From: Glycine soja | Lineage: Eukaryota > Streptophyta > Magnoliopsida > Fabales > Fabaceae | DNA: 64,000 bases | Direction of reading: 5' to 3' | NCBI RefSeq assembly: GCF_004193775.1 | Contig: NC_041004.1 | Location: 38,402,411 to 38,466,410 of the forward strand | Part shown: positions 47,701 through 59,622 of the stretch, piece after piece | Layout of the letters: every line of letters begins with the position of its first letter | How positions within the stretch are numbered: position 1 is the first letter of the stretch | Translations under genes and position numbers: made by a program | Notes under the pieces: generated by a model | Database searches by the model: none | What the model saw: the letters and a program-made list of their open reading frames with translations, nothing else | Told to the model about the DNA's origin: nothing

Positions 47701-48914
47701 ATGGTGACTCTGGTTTCCATACAACTACAACATGCAAGGCTTGTCTCTAACTCTAATGTGAATGTGTTTGTGACTTTGTGTTTAGCCTGATAACTTACGC
47801 TGAGCAATATGCGTGTAGAATGTTTCTTCACCTGTGCCATTTCTCTGTTTTTCAGGCATTGCTTCATTTTATATACTGGGACTCGCTACCAGACATGCAA
47901 GAGCTTACTGGGTTGGACTCAAAATGGGCATCAACCTTAATGGCTCAGCATCTTCTAGCAGCAGCTGATCGTCATGGCTTAGAGAGGCTTAGGCTGATGT
48001 GTGAAGCGAGTCTCTGTGAAGATGTTGCTATTAATACTGTGGCTACAACTCTAGCCTTGGCAGAGCAGCACCATTGTTTCCAGCTTAAAGCTGTCTGTCT
48101 CAAGTTTATTGCTACCTCTCAAAATCTTAGAGGTTTGTTTTTCCACTCTGAACTTCTACTTTTTTCTTTGAGGTCTGCAATTTAAATTTGTTTCTGAATA
48201 TCAACACTGATGCTTGTCAATTGTTACTTTGTCTGTATTCCAGTTTGAACTTGCATGAAAAAAATGCTAAGCTCTAAAGGGATATGGTTTTACTTAATGT
48301 GATGTTTTCTATGTATTGCTAATTAATCCATGCAAAAACAGTACAGTGGTTGTCTCAATTTAAGTTGACCTCATAGTCTTGTGTCACCTGACTCACCTGT
48401 TAATTTGTACCAGAAAACCTTATGAATCATTTTTCTCTTTGTGAATATTTAAATTTTGGCTTCTGCTTCCTTATCTCCTATTTTTTTATTAAAAAAAAGA
48501 AGGCAAAGAAGGGCCATATATTGTGGAACAATCAGTATACTTCTTCCAGGATTTTGGTTTAAGGGGTAAATTATTTGGTATTCATATTTAAAAACACGTT
48601 TGTTATAGATGGCTATTGCCAGAGTTTTCTGTTGTAATTTTCTTGCCAATTCGAATGAAATTGCTGATAACATTTTCATTCTTCATCCAGAAAATTCTTA
48701 TTAACGAAACTATTTCCTTCTTTTTGATTCTTCAGCTGTGATGCAAACTGACGGATTTGAGTACTTGAAGGAAAGCTGCCCATCTGTTCTGACTGAGCTA
48801 TTGGAGTACGTTGCCAGATTTACTGAGCATTCAGACATCATGTGCAATCATAGGAATGATGCCCTACTTGATGGCAGTGATATAAATGGGAGGCGGGTGA
48901 AGCAAAGGCTCTAG
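44736..48914 (+). CDS. BPM: BPM-type MATH-BTB/POZ substrate adaptor for CUL3 E3 ligase
   Basis: Four exons, 44736-45163, 46084-46432, 47856-48132 and 48736-48914, sum to 1233 bp (410 residues), normal for plant BPM proteins. The MATH domain begins after a Ser/Thr-rich leader ([34 protein letters not shown]) and runs to about residue 174. The BTB domain begins [20 protein letters not shown] at about residue 205 and includes [14 protein letters not shown]. The C-terminal BACK-like helices include [20 protein letters not shown] and [17 protein letters not shown]. In this family the MATH domain binds substrates (such as class I HD-ZIP, ERF and PP2CA proteins) and the BTB domain binds CUL3 for ubiquitination. 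Exon borders fall at conserved places. Intron 1 (45164-46083) carries a MITE. Confidence 0.95.
45482..45760. mobile_element. hAT-type MITE in intron 1 of the MATH-BTB gene
   Basis: A 279-bp element begins CATGGCTCTACATTGCGG and ends, read inverted, CATGGTTCTAAATTGCAG. It is flanked by a perfect 8-bp target duplication, ATTTGCAT (45474-45481 and 45761-45768). The interior is rich in 'tgcagccatagcgg'-type short repeats. The 8-bp duplication and size fit a hAT MITE. Confidence 0.8.
46630..46822. mobile_element. Possible second MITE in intron 2 of the MATH-BTB gene
   Basis: A segment rich in 'atggcggc/ gccatagcgg' words begins near GTTATCAATGGCG and ends near GCCGCCATTGAAC, giving inverted ends that share GTT.(A)TCAATGGCG. 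No clear target duplication was found. Confidence 0.35.
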
Positions 48915-49330
48915 TATGTGAAGAACACTGCACAGCATTCTGTACAACCCTCTTCTACTCTCCGTTTTAAAAGATAGCGAGAGCTTAGTTAGAGGGAGAA
49001 TATATATATAATCTTTTATAGGATCAGAGGCAATTCTTAATTTTCTTGGCTTATTCATGTGTAAGAGATGTAAATGTAATTTGTGTTGTTGCTGTTACTG
49101 TTCTGTTTAACGTGTAGGTTTCCGCAATATCTTCAGTATTACTTTTTACTGGAAAAACATGTCTTGCAAGTGTTGAGCATTACATATTTTTATATATACA
49201 TAGATACATATATATATATATATATTCTGTATGTTTATTCAAATGTAGTAGCGTAAGTGCTCTTCAAACATTTGGCAGTCCAATTTTGAAGGAGAAGGCA
49301 AAGTTTTTCCACACACAGGACAGGGATAAT
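48915..49330. other. 3' region of the MATH-BTB gene
   Basis: Probable 3' UTR (short T-rich runs and an 'aatgtaatttgtgttg' phrase near 49070), followed by a short (TA)n run at about 49205-49225. No other gene. Confidence 0.5.
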
Positions 49331-49334
49331 AGGA

Positions 49335-49687
49335 AACCTTATCATATTAAGCACCGATAGTTGAATCAAGTTTTTTCATAACATTATTTAGAGCCTCTGA
49401 GACCTCCTCCTTGGAGACGGGTTTGGTGGGGCAATTTATATCAACACCATCAATTTGGAGCATATTAAGCACCAAAAGTTGGTGGAGGGACTAATGGTTG
49501 GTAGAGCATAGAAGTGTATGGAAGAAAGTTGGGGTCTCATTTTGTAAAGCAATATCATTTGAAGTCCATGTACCATTAGGGAGTATAAGCCTGTGAATTT
49601 TATCCCTCTTTTTGTTTATTGGTAATTTGTGCGTGAAAGATTGTTGTGTATTGTCCCTAAGCTTTACCCATTTATCTTGACTTTAAG
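49335..49687 (-). pseudogene. L1-type LINE fragment
   Basis: Minus-strand translation reads KWVKLRDNTQQSFTHKL, KRDKIHRLILPNGTWTSND and ALQNETPTFFHTLLCSTNH, then a TAG, then VDINCPTKPVSKEEVSEAL in the same frame. This is the linker between endonuclease and reverse transcriptase of plant L1-type LINEs (the block with NRIxxLxxxxGxW and FFxxLF, then PxxxEEV). No catalytic RT motif remains. It is a short, stop-bearing remnant. Confidence 0.65.
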
Positions 49688-49993
49688 TACCGATGAATCT
49701 CTTCCTAAAATAGAATTCGATTATACTCTTATTGAAGTTGGCATTCAAAATTAGATTGATCCATGGAATTACTTGTTTTAGTTTTTTAAATTCATCGAAT
49801 CTATGCTTCTGTATTTTTTATTCTTCATGAAAATTACAAAAAAAAAAAACATTATGATTAAATTCAATTGAATCATCACATTCCTAAACTAGAGTATCAT
49901 GAGTTATTCACCTGCACCCATTCCAAACATCCCTCAACTACTTTTTGGTATTGTGAATAAACTATCTAGATTGTCTTAAAATGAAAGAGTCTA

Positions 49994-50360
49994 CTTTAGG
50001 GATGACAATGGGGGAATGGGCACAGGTAGTAGCTACCATTACCCACTCCGCTAGAAAATTCACTATATGTTCATCTTATACCCGTGTTTCGTAAATTTTT
50101 TATTATCTGTTTGAGTATTTGGGATATCCATAAATATTTACTGAAAAATAAAAAATAATTTAAGATAAACTTTAACTATAATTTTTATTTATTCTAATAT
50201 TTTCTTGAAAGAAACAGTTTAAAGATAAATTAAAGATCTTGGATTGGATCCATCAAGCATCATCTTGAAAAATTTGTTTGGGCGGGGGCAATTTCGGCAC
50301 AAGAGTAAAATCTTAATACTACTATTTATTTAATTTTTTTCGGATGAATAGAAAATTTAT
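49994..50360. other. Spacer with a hAT-like terminus
   Basis: 'ttagggatgacaatggggg' at about 49993-50013 resembles the start of plant hAT elements (GGGATGACAATGGGGCGGG). The matching other end was not found before the LSm2 leader. No gene. Confidence 0.3.
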
Positions 50361-50454
50361 TTAGAATAGAGCGTGAATAAGGTTAAATAAATTCTCGTAG
50401 CAGCGTTTTGTTTTCCCACCACCGCGACCCCTTTCGCTCTCCCTCTGCGCAAAC

Positions 50455-52576
50455 ATGGTACAGATTCGTTTCTTGTTTCTTGTTTTCTGTTTTTTGTTTT
50501 CTGATTTTCGTTTGAGTGATGAAAATTGGACTGTGGTGGTGCAGTTGTTCTTCTCGTACTTCAAGGATTTGGTGGGGAGGGAAGTAATCGTGGAGCTGAA
50601 GAACGATTTGGCCATCAAAGGGACGTTGCATTCTGTTGATCAGTACCTCAACATCAAGCTCGAAAACACTAGCGTCGTCAATCAAGAAAAGTACCCTCAC
50701 ATGGTATCCCTCTCTCTCTCTCTCTAGGGTTTATATTTTTTCGTCTATTTGTATTTAACGTTTCCTTTGATAGTCCGTAGTTATTCGGTCTTCTGAATTT
50801 TAGGGTTTATGAAGGTTTATAATTGTTTGGTATTACGATTCAATAGATTTTCGAGTAATCACTGATAGTCTCTATTCGTAAGTTCGTAAGGTTTCTTTCT
50901 TTCTTTTTGGAATAAAATCAGGATATTTGAGTCGATTTGTTAACCTCCTCTGCTGCTCAAGGACTTCGGTGTGATGTTGATGTTGGAGGTCTGTACTCAC
51001 ACCAGGCCTCCTTTTATCTTAGTATTGAAAAAACAAAATTAGTTTTTAATAGTATTGTTAAATTTTGGTTTTTAACTGTGCCGAATGTCGAATGGCTTTG
51101 TTTTTTTTTTTTTTTTTTGTAATAGAATTGTTAAAATTTAAAAGTTGTTTCGATTTTGTTTATCAAACGATGAAGTGTTAAAGCGTTTGGCACATGTTAA
51201 ATAATGAGATTGTTCTGTAATGAGTATTCAAATTGAGTATTGGTGTGCCTATGGTTACTGGTTAATTTTGAATTGAGTCGTAGATTATGATTTGAATTGT
51301 ATATCAGTACATGTGAATTGGAAGTTGAGGTAGAAGACTTCATTTGAAAGTAGTTAAAGGGAACCATGTCCTTGTTATACGTTCTTCTGTTTGTGTGATT
51401 GAGACAGTGAGGTGATGCAAGTTTTTCCTTTAAACTCATCACAGGGGTGGTAATATGTTTACACTGCAAGATTTCTAATTAAAAAAAATGAAGAGAAAAA
51501 ATTATGCTTTCAATGTTTTGATTATAGTGGTTTGATTAATTGATCCAGGATTTCTGGGTTTTATTTGTGTAACTGTAATAGCCTGATTGATGTTAGAATT
51601 CTTTGTCTATTGGGTTATTAATAGAAACATTGAAATATATGATTACATATTGTCCACCTTCTTGGTTCCTTTTTTGGGCCAATGTCAGGATTCTCATTTT
51701 TGTGGATACTCATAGCCTGTAGTTTGTCATTTGTCACTCTTCTATTTGCCTGTATATACATTTCTATGAAATGGACGTGCATTGAAAGTGTGTGGGTATG
51801 TTTGCATCTGATAAGTTGCCTCTGATACTTCAAAATTTTGCTAAATGTCAAGGATAAGTCTAGCAAACAGTGGCTGAAGTTTAAGGATTTGACTGAGGCT
51901 GCTAATGCTCATCTTTCCTATTTCTTTTATGTTGAGTATGGAGAGATTGAAATGGTTAAACTTATATCTCGTAGATTGTTGGAAATTGGGAAGTATGACG
52001 GGATTCTGGAGTTCATATATTTGGTAGCTGTGTTTTAAAGGGGATGCTTGATTGTGTTTTAAGTTTATGGCCCTTAATTAAGGTTATTTTGGTACACCAT
52101 TAAGAAAAGACATGAATATAGTGAATTTGATGTTTAGAAGATATAAATACCGAAGGTATGTTGCGATAATAGAATAGATAAACGAGGGATACTCATTTTA
52201 AGGATATCATTGCAAAAGGATTTCTGAATACTGCTTTGGGTACGAGAGAATCAAACATTAGATTGAGGGGAGATTTATACCTATTTCTCAAATGTCCTGT
52301 TGAATGACAAAATAAGAAAAAATTAGATAGCTGAGTTTTCTTTTCCTAGTTAATTTTGTTAGCCTTAATTTGGTATATGATCTGAGTAGCTTTAATGTTG
52401 ATTTGATTTTGATTCTCTTTATATATAGTCAGTAATGTGTGACTATTTGGTGTCAGCTTTCTGTAAGGAACTGCTTCATCAGAGGTTCGGTAGTGAGATA
52501 TGTGCAATTGCCTCCAGAAGGTGTGGACATTGAATTATTGCACGATGCCACAAGAAGAGAAGCTCGGGGCGGTTAA
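50455..52576 (+). CDS. LSM2: LSm2, U6 snRNP and mRNA-decay Sm-like protein
   Basis: Three coding exons: 50455-50457 (ATG only), 50545-50703 and 52457-52576, giving 93 residues, the usual LSm2 length. The spliced product begins MLFFSYFKDLVGREVIVEL and continues ELKNDLAIKGTLHSVDQYLN (Sm1) and SVRNCFIRGSVVRYVQLP (Sm2), ending DATRREARGG. LSm2 forms rings with LSm1/8 and LSm3-7 that bind U6 snRNA 3' oligo(U) in the nucleus or oligoadenylated mRNAs in P-bodies. The first intron (50458-50544) is 87 bp, in phase and free of stops, so a retained form would encode 29 extra, hydrophobic residues after Met1. Intron 2 is 1753 bp and contains no supported gene. Confidence 0.93.
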
Positions 52577-54129
52577 TGTCTTCATTTTGTGTTGTAATCT
52601 TATTTAATGAGAGAATTCAGTGGGCTTCCATAAGGTGGATGTTATCCTTCCTACTGCAGAAGGAAACTCTTTTCAGATGTTAAGGCTATGTAACTGCATT
52701 GCTTTTTCCTTCCCCTAGTGCCTCTATTTTCAAAGAAATATCACCAAGTATAATGCGTATATATATATAGCTAAGTGCGTCAGATATAGGAAGTGATGAT
52801 TACATCGTCTTTAAAAAGATGGCTTTAATTTCTATAAACGGCGTGTAATTTTTTGCTATTTTAAGATTTTTGAACAAATTAAAAATCTTAATTTTAAAAT
52901 TAAACAAAATTTAATGTTAATTGTATTATTTTTTTACTTATTTAAAGCCATAAAATTAATAGTGTTTTAAAGGCTCTTGGACTCTTTAGCTTTCAAAGGC
53001 TCTTGGACTCTTTAGCTTTCAAAGGCTTGTTTAGCGAGCATGTCTCTCGCTAATTCTCGTTAAGTGAGAGTAAGTGAAAATTTGCATAGTGAATATGGGC
53101 GTGTTAAGCGTGAGAAGAGACAACGTCTTTGTTGGGCGGGTTGGCTGTGCGCTGGGCGTGTAGATCTCTGACTTATTCTCTTCTAGGGTTTCTCATTTGC
53201 TAAACGGATGCATTTTGCTTAGTTAATTTGTCTCACTAAGCGAGTCATCAACAACTTTGGTCTGAAATTGAGTTGGATTCTACATTAGGTCACAAAATTG
53301 GAGTTTCTACTCTATAAAATCACTCAATAAAAAAAATATGTAAAATTTCTAAAAAAGAACCATAAATTGAAGGCACATTGTTATTTTCTTACAACTTTTT
53401 AATATCAAACTAACTCATGAATAGCAACTACCAGACACCTGATTCAAGAATTGAAGCTCTTGTACCAAATGATAAACCACTTAAGATCATCTTGAAAACA
53501 TGTATAAAAAGAAAGGAACTTGACCCTAACCGCGACCTATCGGTAGAACTAATAACTAATGTGCATAAGTATATTATGTAATTAAGACATGTAAGAATTA
53601 TCAATTTTTTCATCTTTTATTGTTTCTTTTTGTGTGAATCATTAGAATTTTGGCGTCCCCTGAGTTTTTGTGTAGTAGATGCCTAAACTCTTATAAACAA
53701 GAGGAGAAAATGGACATCTTGCTGGGGAGCAAAACAAAAAGCCTAGAGCTCGATGAAGAAGAGGAAGACAACCATTAGGAGCCATTAACTACCTCCACAC
53801 CCATCTTTCTTCCATTCCTCCACACATTTTCATCCTTTTTTTGTATAGTTAAGACTCTCATGACAATGAGAGGCTAAACCACTCATTGTTAGGGTGCTTT
53901 CCATCAAACTCTCTTATTGATGTAATGACTCTTACTATTGATAATTGTTGATTATGAGTATATATTGGGGATTAAATTATAGAGGAAGCTGTAATTTTTC
54001 TCTTTTTATTTTTCTTTTTTGAGCAAATAATTTTTAAATTAACATCATTTAAGTTTTTGTGTAGAGAATATTAAAAGTGATGAATTTATGAAGCTTAGTG
54101 AGTAAAATAAAGCCTATATAAGCAGGAAT
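52577..54129. other. Repeat-rich intergenic DNA
   Basis: LSm2 3' region, then a 26-bp unit (AAAGGCTCTTGGACTCTTTA...) twice in tandem at 52969-53020, and 'ctcgctaa..cgttaag'-type words at 53030-53240 typical of old LTR-retrotransposon DNA. No gene. Confidence 0.4.
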
Positions 54130-54310
54130 AATTAAGGAAATCAGAGCTAATTAAGAAAAACAAGCTAATTAAGGAAAGAAAGGCTCTAAGGAAAGAATGA
54201 CTAATTAAGGAAAAAATACTAATTGAGAAAATAATGACTAATTAAGGAAAACATAATACTTAAGGAAAAAAGACTAATTAGGAAAAGAAGGACTAATACT
54301 AAGGTAATCA
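54130..54310. repeat. Degenerate short tandem repeat ('gactaattaaggaaa')
   Basis: About eight variable copies of a 15-24 bp unit (a)GACTAATTAAGGAAAA occur in a row. Confidence 0.7.
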
Positions 54311-54544
54311 GACTAATTCAAAAGCCCACTAATCTACACATATAAAAGAAGAATAGAAATGAAGGAGAATACACACATAGACAAATTCCTTATAGAAAGC
54401 AAATGCTAGAAGAAGAAGAAGCAAGCAATGAGAGCTTGTCACGATCCACCCTTGGCCATGACCGACGCACAAACTATGACTTTCTTAGTCTGACTAGTCT
54501 ATCCTATATAAAATAACCTGTAAAAAAACACATAATATATCTAG

Positions 54545-54549
<5 letters not shown>

Positions 54550-54596
<47 letters not shown>
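54550..54596. repeat. (AT)n microsatellite
   Basis: About 23 uninterrupted AT units. Confidence 0.95.
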
Positions 54597-54598
<2 letters not shown>

Positions 54599-55201
54599 TT
54601 CCATCCATTTAATATCAAGGTTTCAGGTCACAACACAGACCCTTAGCATATTGTCCAAAATTCACTAATAACAATGTTGATTATAAATACTAGTCATCAA
54701 GTGTCTCAAAACATCATAAGTTCATCATCATCATATCTATAAGAGAGAATCATTTACATATCCAAAATAAAGGAATTCTCTCTAAATCTATTACTACCCT
54801 GGTCCCTATAGCTACATTATACTAGAGTTACAAACAAAATATCCATCAGATGCAATGGAGACCTACCAAAATATAATCAAATTCCTGGGTATGCTAGCAA
54901 ATCCCAGGAAGTCAGTTACTCCACTATTGTGTATCTGAGAAAATGAAATAAAAATAGGGGGTAAGTCACAAGAACTTAGTGAGAGCATAATATACAAAGC
55001 GGACAGATAGGAGAGCACAACATAGCATGAGTCTTTACATCCAAAGAAATTTAAAAAAAATGGCATTAAATAAATAACTAAATAAAATACACTTGCTTTT
55101 AAAAATTAGTACTCAAAGAAATATAATTTCAGAACTACTCATAAACTGGTATTCAAGAATAAACACTTTATAATCAAACATTCATTCCACTATGTGCACA
55201 T

Positions 55202-55565
55202 AGACCACATTATCTCTTCGTTGTGGCGAACGGTAATTATATGACTACGACATTTAGCTTGTAGGCTACATTATCTATTCGTTGCAGCAAATGGAACATA
55301 TAAATATACTATGAGTTTCTTACTCATAGGCTACATTATCTCTTCGTTGTAGCAAATGACAATTATAATCATACTATGAGAATTTTACTCATAGGCTACA
55401 TTATCTCTTCGTTGTAGCAAACGACAAATATAATTATATTATGAGGATTTTATTCATAGATTACATTATCTATTCGTTGTAGCAAATGGAAAATATATCA
55501 ATACTATGAGAAATTGACTCATAGGCTGCATTATCTCTTCGTTGTAGCAAACGACAATTATCATA
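55202..55565. repeat. 65-bp minisatellite, six copies
   Basis: The unit contains CTACATTATCTCTTCGTTGTAGC plus 'aaacgacaattataat' and a palindrome CTATGAG...CTCATAG. Copies start near 55202, 55265, 55331, 55396, 55461 and 55527. The first is the most divergent. Confidence 0.85.
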
Positions 55566-56232
55566 AACTCACAATAATTAAAATAAATAAATAATTCCAC
55601 ATTCATCCTTTTATATAATATCAAAATCTAAAAAAAAACAAATTTCCAAGATCATAAAGAATATATATATTTTTTAAGTTTAATTGCTTCTCCTAAAGGA
55701 ATTTTAAAAATGTCGCTAAGTAGATTAACTACTCACCTAAATAACACAACCAATGTCTTCCACTATTGTTGGGAAGATCAACCACCGTATTTTTTACAGG
55801 ATCTAAGCATTTAAAACAATAGAACAAGGGATTAGACGAAATCCCCAGTTTTAGCAAACCTAGGGTTTTGAGGAAACCACAATAAATCCCTAATACTTTG
55901 TTTCTAACCCTTTTCATACAACCCATAACTAATCAGTGCTATAAAATACTCATCTAACACAATGGGTCATAAACATTTACCTTAAAGAGATCAAATAGAA
56001 AAATCTAAGGAAATGAGTAGTGTTTCCCCCTTTTTCCTATCACCTTCTTGTGCTTGGAAAGACACAAGGATGCAAAAAACTTGAAAATTTTGGAACAATG
56101 GAAGGAGATGAGTGAAAGATTGAGAGATTAATTTTTTGGGGAAGATGAGATAGGGTTTTAGGGAGGGGTAGGTTACTGCAAAAAGAAAAAAAAGTTTGGA
56201 AATGGGGAGGGGTCTCAGGGTTTAAAACTGGA

Positions 56233-56247
56233 AGGGGGGGGGGGGGG
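56233..56247. repeat. Poly-G run
   Basis: A run of about 15 G within a G-rich stretch that also holds 'aaaggggggg' (to about 56275). It is exceptional in this AT-rich window and a candidate G-quadruplex or sequencing-error site. Confidence 0.85.
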
Positions 56248-56400
56248 AGGTCCTGGGTAATGGAAAGGGGGGGTGGGGTTGTATTATTATTATTATTTTT
56301 TAGTGAAACGGTGCGTTTCAGAGTCATTCCCTTTCTTGTGCTTAATATTATTGCATGTGGCTTGATCACTCATTTGCATGGTAAGTTTTAGGGATAACGT

Positions 56401-58150
56401 TGGAAAACTTTATTTTCTAATAGAACTGGGAAATGGTATCTAAAGAAAGTCATCACTAGGGATATGTTGATATTTGTTTAGTTTGTTATACATCTTTATT
56501 CTTAATGCAATTTACTATTTTAGTTCTGCAAAGGGATTTGGAAGAGGAAATAGATAAATTAGGCTCTTTTATACGGGGGACCAAAGTTAGAGTATATTAG
56601 TAGATGCAGATGTAAATTGAAATAATTATAAATAGAAAAAAATCATTAATATTACATCAAAAAATAGTTCTGATAGGTTAAGTTCCCAACATTCTCATCT
56701 TCTGTATTTCCTTCTACAATAATATTGGATTTTCTGTCCCTAATTAATTTATGTTTAATTCTTTTTCTTATTTGATTTAATTTTGTATCAATTTAAATTA
56801 CTGTTTTTCTACAAATTTTTCAAATCGTTTTCTTAATCAAATATTCATCTACCTAAGTACAAACAAAGTCTCTATGAGTACGATACTTGGACTTCCATTT
56901 TAACTTTACTACTTGGGACGCATTGATGCACTTGTCAATCCATTAACAATTATCTGTTTAATGTTATTTTCAGTTTTATTGTATCTTTATGTGCTTATTC
57001 ACATGGATTTGGTTTGATCACCCATATATATTCTATGTTTAGGGTTTAGACATTGAAAATAATCCTTAGAATTGGAAAAAACATCTAAATGTTTCATTGC
57101 TAGGGATAGTGTGAGGCTTTTTAGCCTGTTTATGCATCTTCATTAGTCGTAAGATTCAAATAGTTAGTTCTTGAGTGATTAAGAAAAAAATTAGGAGAAT
57201 TAGGCTCTCTCATGTGTAGACATGGCAATGGGGCGGGACGGGACAGGTACGGGTATTCTCTCCTCAATCCCTTACCCCGACTCCCTAACATATCCCGATA
57301 CTCATACCCAATACCCGACGGACTTAAGTTTATTATCCCATCCTCGTACCCGTCGGGTATCGGGTATCCCCGACCCCGTCCCATACCCAATACAAATTAG
57401 AAAAATATTTTTTTGTAAAAAAAATATTAAAAAATTGATTTTAGAAAAAATAAATTGATTGTTAAACATTTATTTTTAACTACTTATATATCAATAAATT
57501 TATTATAGCGCACGTGTCTACAAAAATCGTTAATAAAATAATATTAAATTATATAAAAATTCTAAAATAAAATTAACTAGTAATAAAAAATCTATGCATT
57601 TTGATTAAATTATGCAAAAATTCTAAAGATTTTAAGTGGCGGGTTCGGGTTCGGGGTCAGGACAGATCTAGTAATCCCATATCCGTACCCAACTTTTGGT
57701 TATCGGGGAAAACCCGAACCCGAACCCATACCCGATAAACTCGGGTATTACTCGTCAAATTCGGGAGGGATTCGGGCGGGTACCCACGGGTACGAGTTTT
57801 CTTGCCATGTCTACTTATGTGAGGAGTCACAGTTAGAGTATATTAATAGATGTAGGTGATAACTTGAGTAATATTAAATTAAATAGAGAAAAATTAATTA
57901 TATCGCATCAAGAGTAGTTTCGGTAGGAAAACCCCAACATATTCAAATCATGTGTTCACGATCCTTCGCCACTCCCAGTGTTTGTTTTTCTTACTCAACC
58001 ATGGTTTAGATTAGTATAGTTTGTTTAATTTACAAAAGTGCATCAAATTACACTTCTTAAATCTATTTGTTAATGGTGCAAAAATTGGATACACATCATC
58101 TTTAGTACAAGCAAAATCTCTGTGGAAGCGATACTCGGTCTTACCGTTCT
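56401..58150. repeat. Tandem duplication of an LTR-like unit
   Basis: Phrases in 56401-56940 recur in order in 57040-58150: 'gggatatgttgatatttgtttagtttgttatacatctttatt' against 'gggatagtgtgaggctttttagcctgtttatgcatcttcatt'; 'attaggctctt...gttagagtatattagtagatg'; 'acatcaaaaa.tagttctgataggt'; and 'gatacttggacttcc...actacttgggacgcattgatgcacttgtcaat'. The last phrase resembles Tat/Ogre-type gypsy elements. The second copy was later split by a hAT MITE. Confidence 0.6.
57217..57813. mobile_element. hAT-type MITE
   Basis: A 597-bp element begins TAGACATGGCAATGGGGCGG and ends TTTTCTTGCCATGTCTA, so the first 12 bp (TAGACATGGCAA) are inverted at the other end. The flanking 8-mers CTCATGTG (57209-57216) and CTTATGTG (57814-57821) match at 7 of 8 positions. 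Both ends are rich in 'cgggta/tacccg' words that can pair over more than 150 bp. The unduplicated site is visible near 56562-56570 in the neighbouring tandem copy. Confidence 0.85.
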
Positions 58151-58849
58151 AAATTACTACTTGGATGAATTAGTGCACTTGCCAATGAGTTGTCAAGAAC
58201 CAAAGTTATCAAAAGAAACTTGACCCAAACCGCAATCAACACTATCAGTTTTTTGACCCAAGAACAAAGGAAAAACCCTCAAAATAAAAAAACACTCAAA
58301 TTTCATTAATCTTTCAATCCCCCAAGTGTTTAAGGAGTCTATTTATACTCATACTAATAATCCTAATTTAGGCCCATCACCCCTTAACGAATATAATAAT
58401 TAAAAGACTTAAAAATAACAATAAAAGATCGTGCATATTGGGCTTAATTATTATCTAATCAGCCCAATATTAATAGTTCACCAAAATTGATCAACTCAAC
58501 CCATGAATGCTTCTTGTCTTATAAATTGGATTTTCCAAAATGATTCTTCAAGTTGACCTCAAAACACCTTCGTCGATTTGTACGAGAGTAACCCAATTAG
58601 ATGCAATCCTTAATTCACGTTGATCTTCTTTCTCTTTGATATTTAGAATCAGGCCTTGCAATGCTTACTTCGTCCTCTTAGTCTTAGACCTTGTTATAGA
58701 ACCTTCAATCTCTTGTAAAGGATCATTAGACATAATGATTGCACCTCCATCATCACCTTGTCATAGGACCTCCAAACTCTTGACCAATGACGTGTGTCTT
58801 TGAGCAAGGTTTTGAGTATTATAAATGAATTTTTTTCTCTATAGTGATA

Positions 58850-59590
58850 AAGAAGATGCAAAATAAATATATAGTGCGAGTGAAATTGTTTCAAATCCAT
58901 GAGTAACATATAGGTTTTGAGTATTATAAATGAAATTGTTTCAATAGTTCAATAACCATTATATTTAATTTATATTGCATATAAAGAAAATGGGAAATCA
59001 ACATTTAGTTCAAGTAAAATTGGTTCTCGATTTTTTAAGGTAAAATCTTGAGTTTTAGCATTGTAAACAAAGAAAACATAATCCAGGCGATTGCTGATTA
59101 ATAAATATTAGTCATGCACAATGACAAACAATACAAATACAAATAATGAGGATGCGAAATCAACATATATTCAAAGTAAAATTGGTTCTCGAATCTTTTA
59201 AGTAAAAACTCGGACTTTAACATATTGTAGACAAAGAAAACATAATTCTGTCAGAGTTCTGATAAATATCAGTCACAGACAATGACAAACAACACAAATA
59301 AAGTAGAAGCAAAATCAAATATTTAGTTCAAGTAAATTTGATTCATAAATCTTTTAAATAAACTCAAGTTTTAACATTGTAGACGAAGCAAACATAATTT
59401 AATTGAGTTTTGATAAATATCGGTGATCGACAATGACAATTAAACAATATAGATAAAGAAGATGCAAAATCTAATTTTGTTCCAGTAAAATTGATTTTTG
59501 ATTTTTTTAATAAGAAAAATATTAAATTTCAAAATGGTAGACTAAAAAACATAATTCAGTCAATTTGTAACAAATATTAGTGATCAGCAA
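58850..59590. repeat. Minisatellite of about 155 bp, four to five copies
   Basis: The unit carries 'aaatcaacatttagttcaagtaaaattggttctc', 'gagttttaacattgtagacaaagaaaacataatt' and 'gataaatatcagtcacagacaatgacaaacaa'. Anchor positions near 58855, 58997, 59161, 59316 and 59467 give a spacing of about 150-160 bp. It ends about 260 bp before the MED33 start codon. Confidence 0.75.
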
Positions 59591-59622
59591 AATATGGAGA
59601 ACAACAGTAATGTGAGTAATGA

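Larger units (their letters stand above)
54437..56400. mobile_element. Possible gypsy-type LTR remnant
   Basis: The interval begins with TGTCACGATCCACCCTTGG, which resembles the common start of some plant Ty3/gypsy LTRs (TGTCACGACCC). It holds a (TA)n array, a 65-bp tandem array and a poly-G run, with no coding remnant. The right end is a guess, set where a different duplicated unit begins. Confidence 0.25.

Noticed and set aside
51838..52038. 66-codon plus-strand frame in LSm2 intron 2
   Set aside because: Protein-like composition, but it lies inside a clear intron with no family match or promoter.
57130..57458. Overlapping frames giving repeated YPIPDG-like peptides
   Set aside because: They are translations of the cgggta/tacccg word repeats in the hAT MITE.
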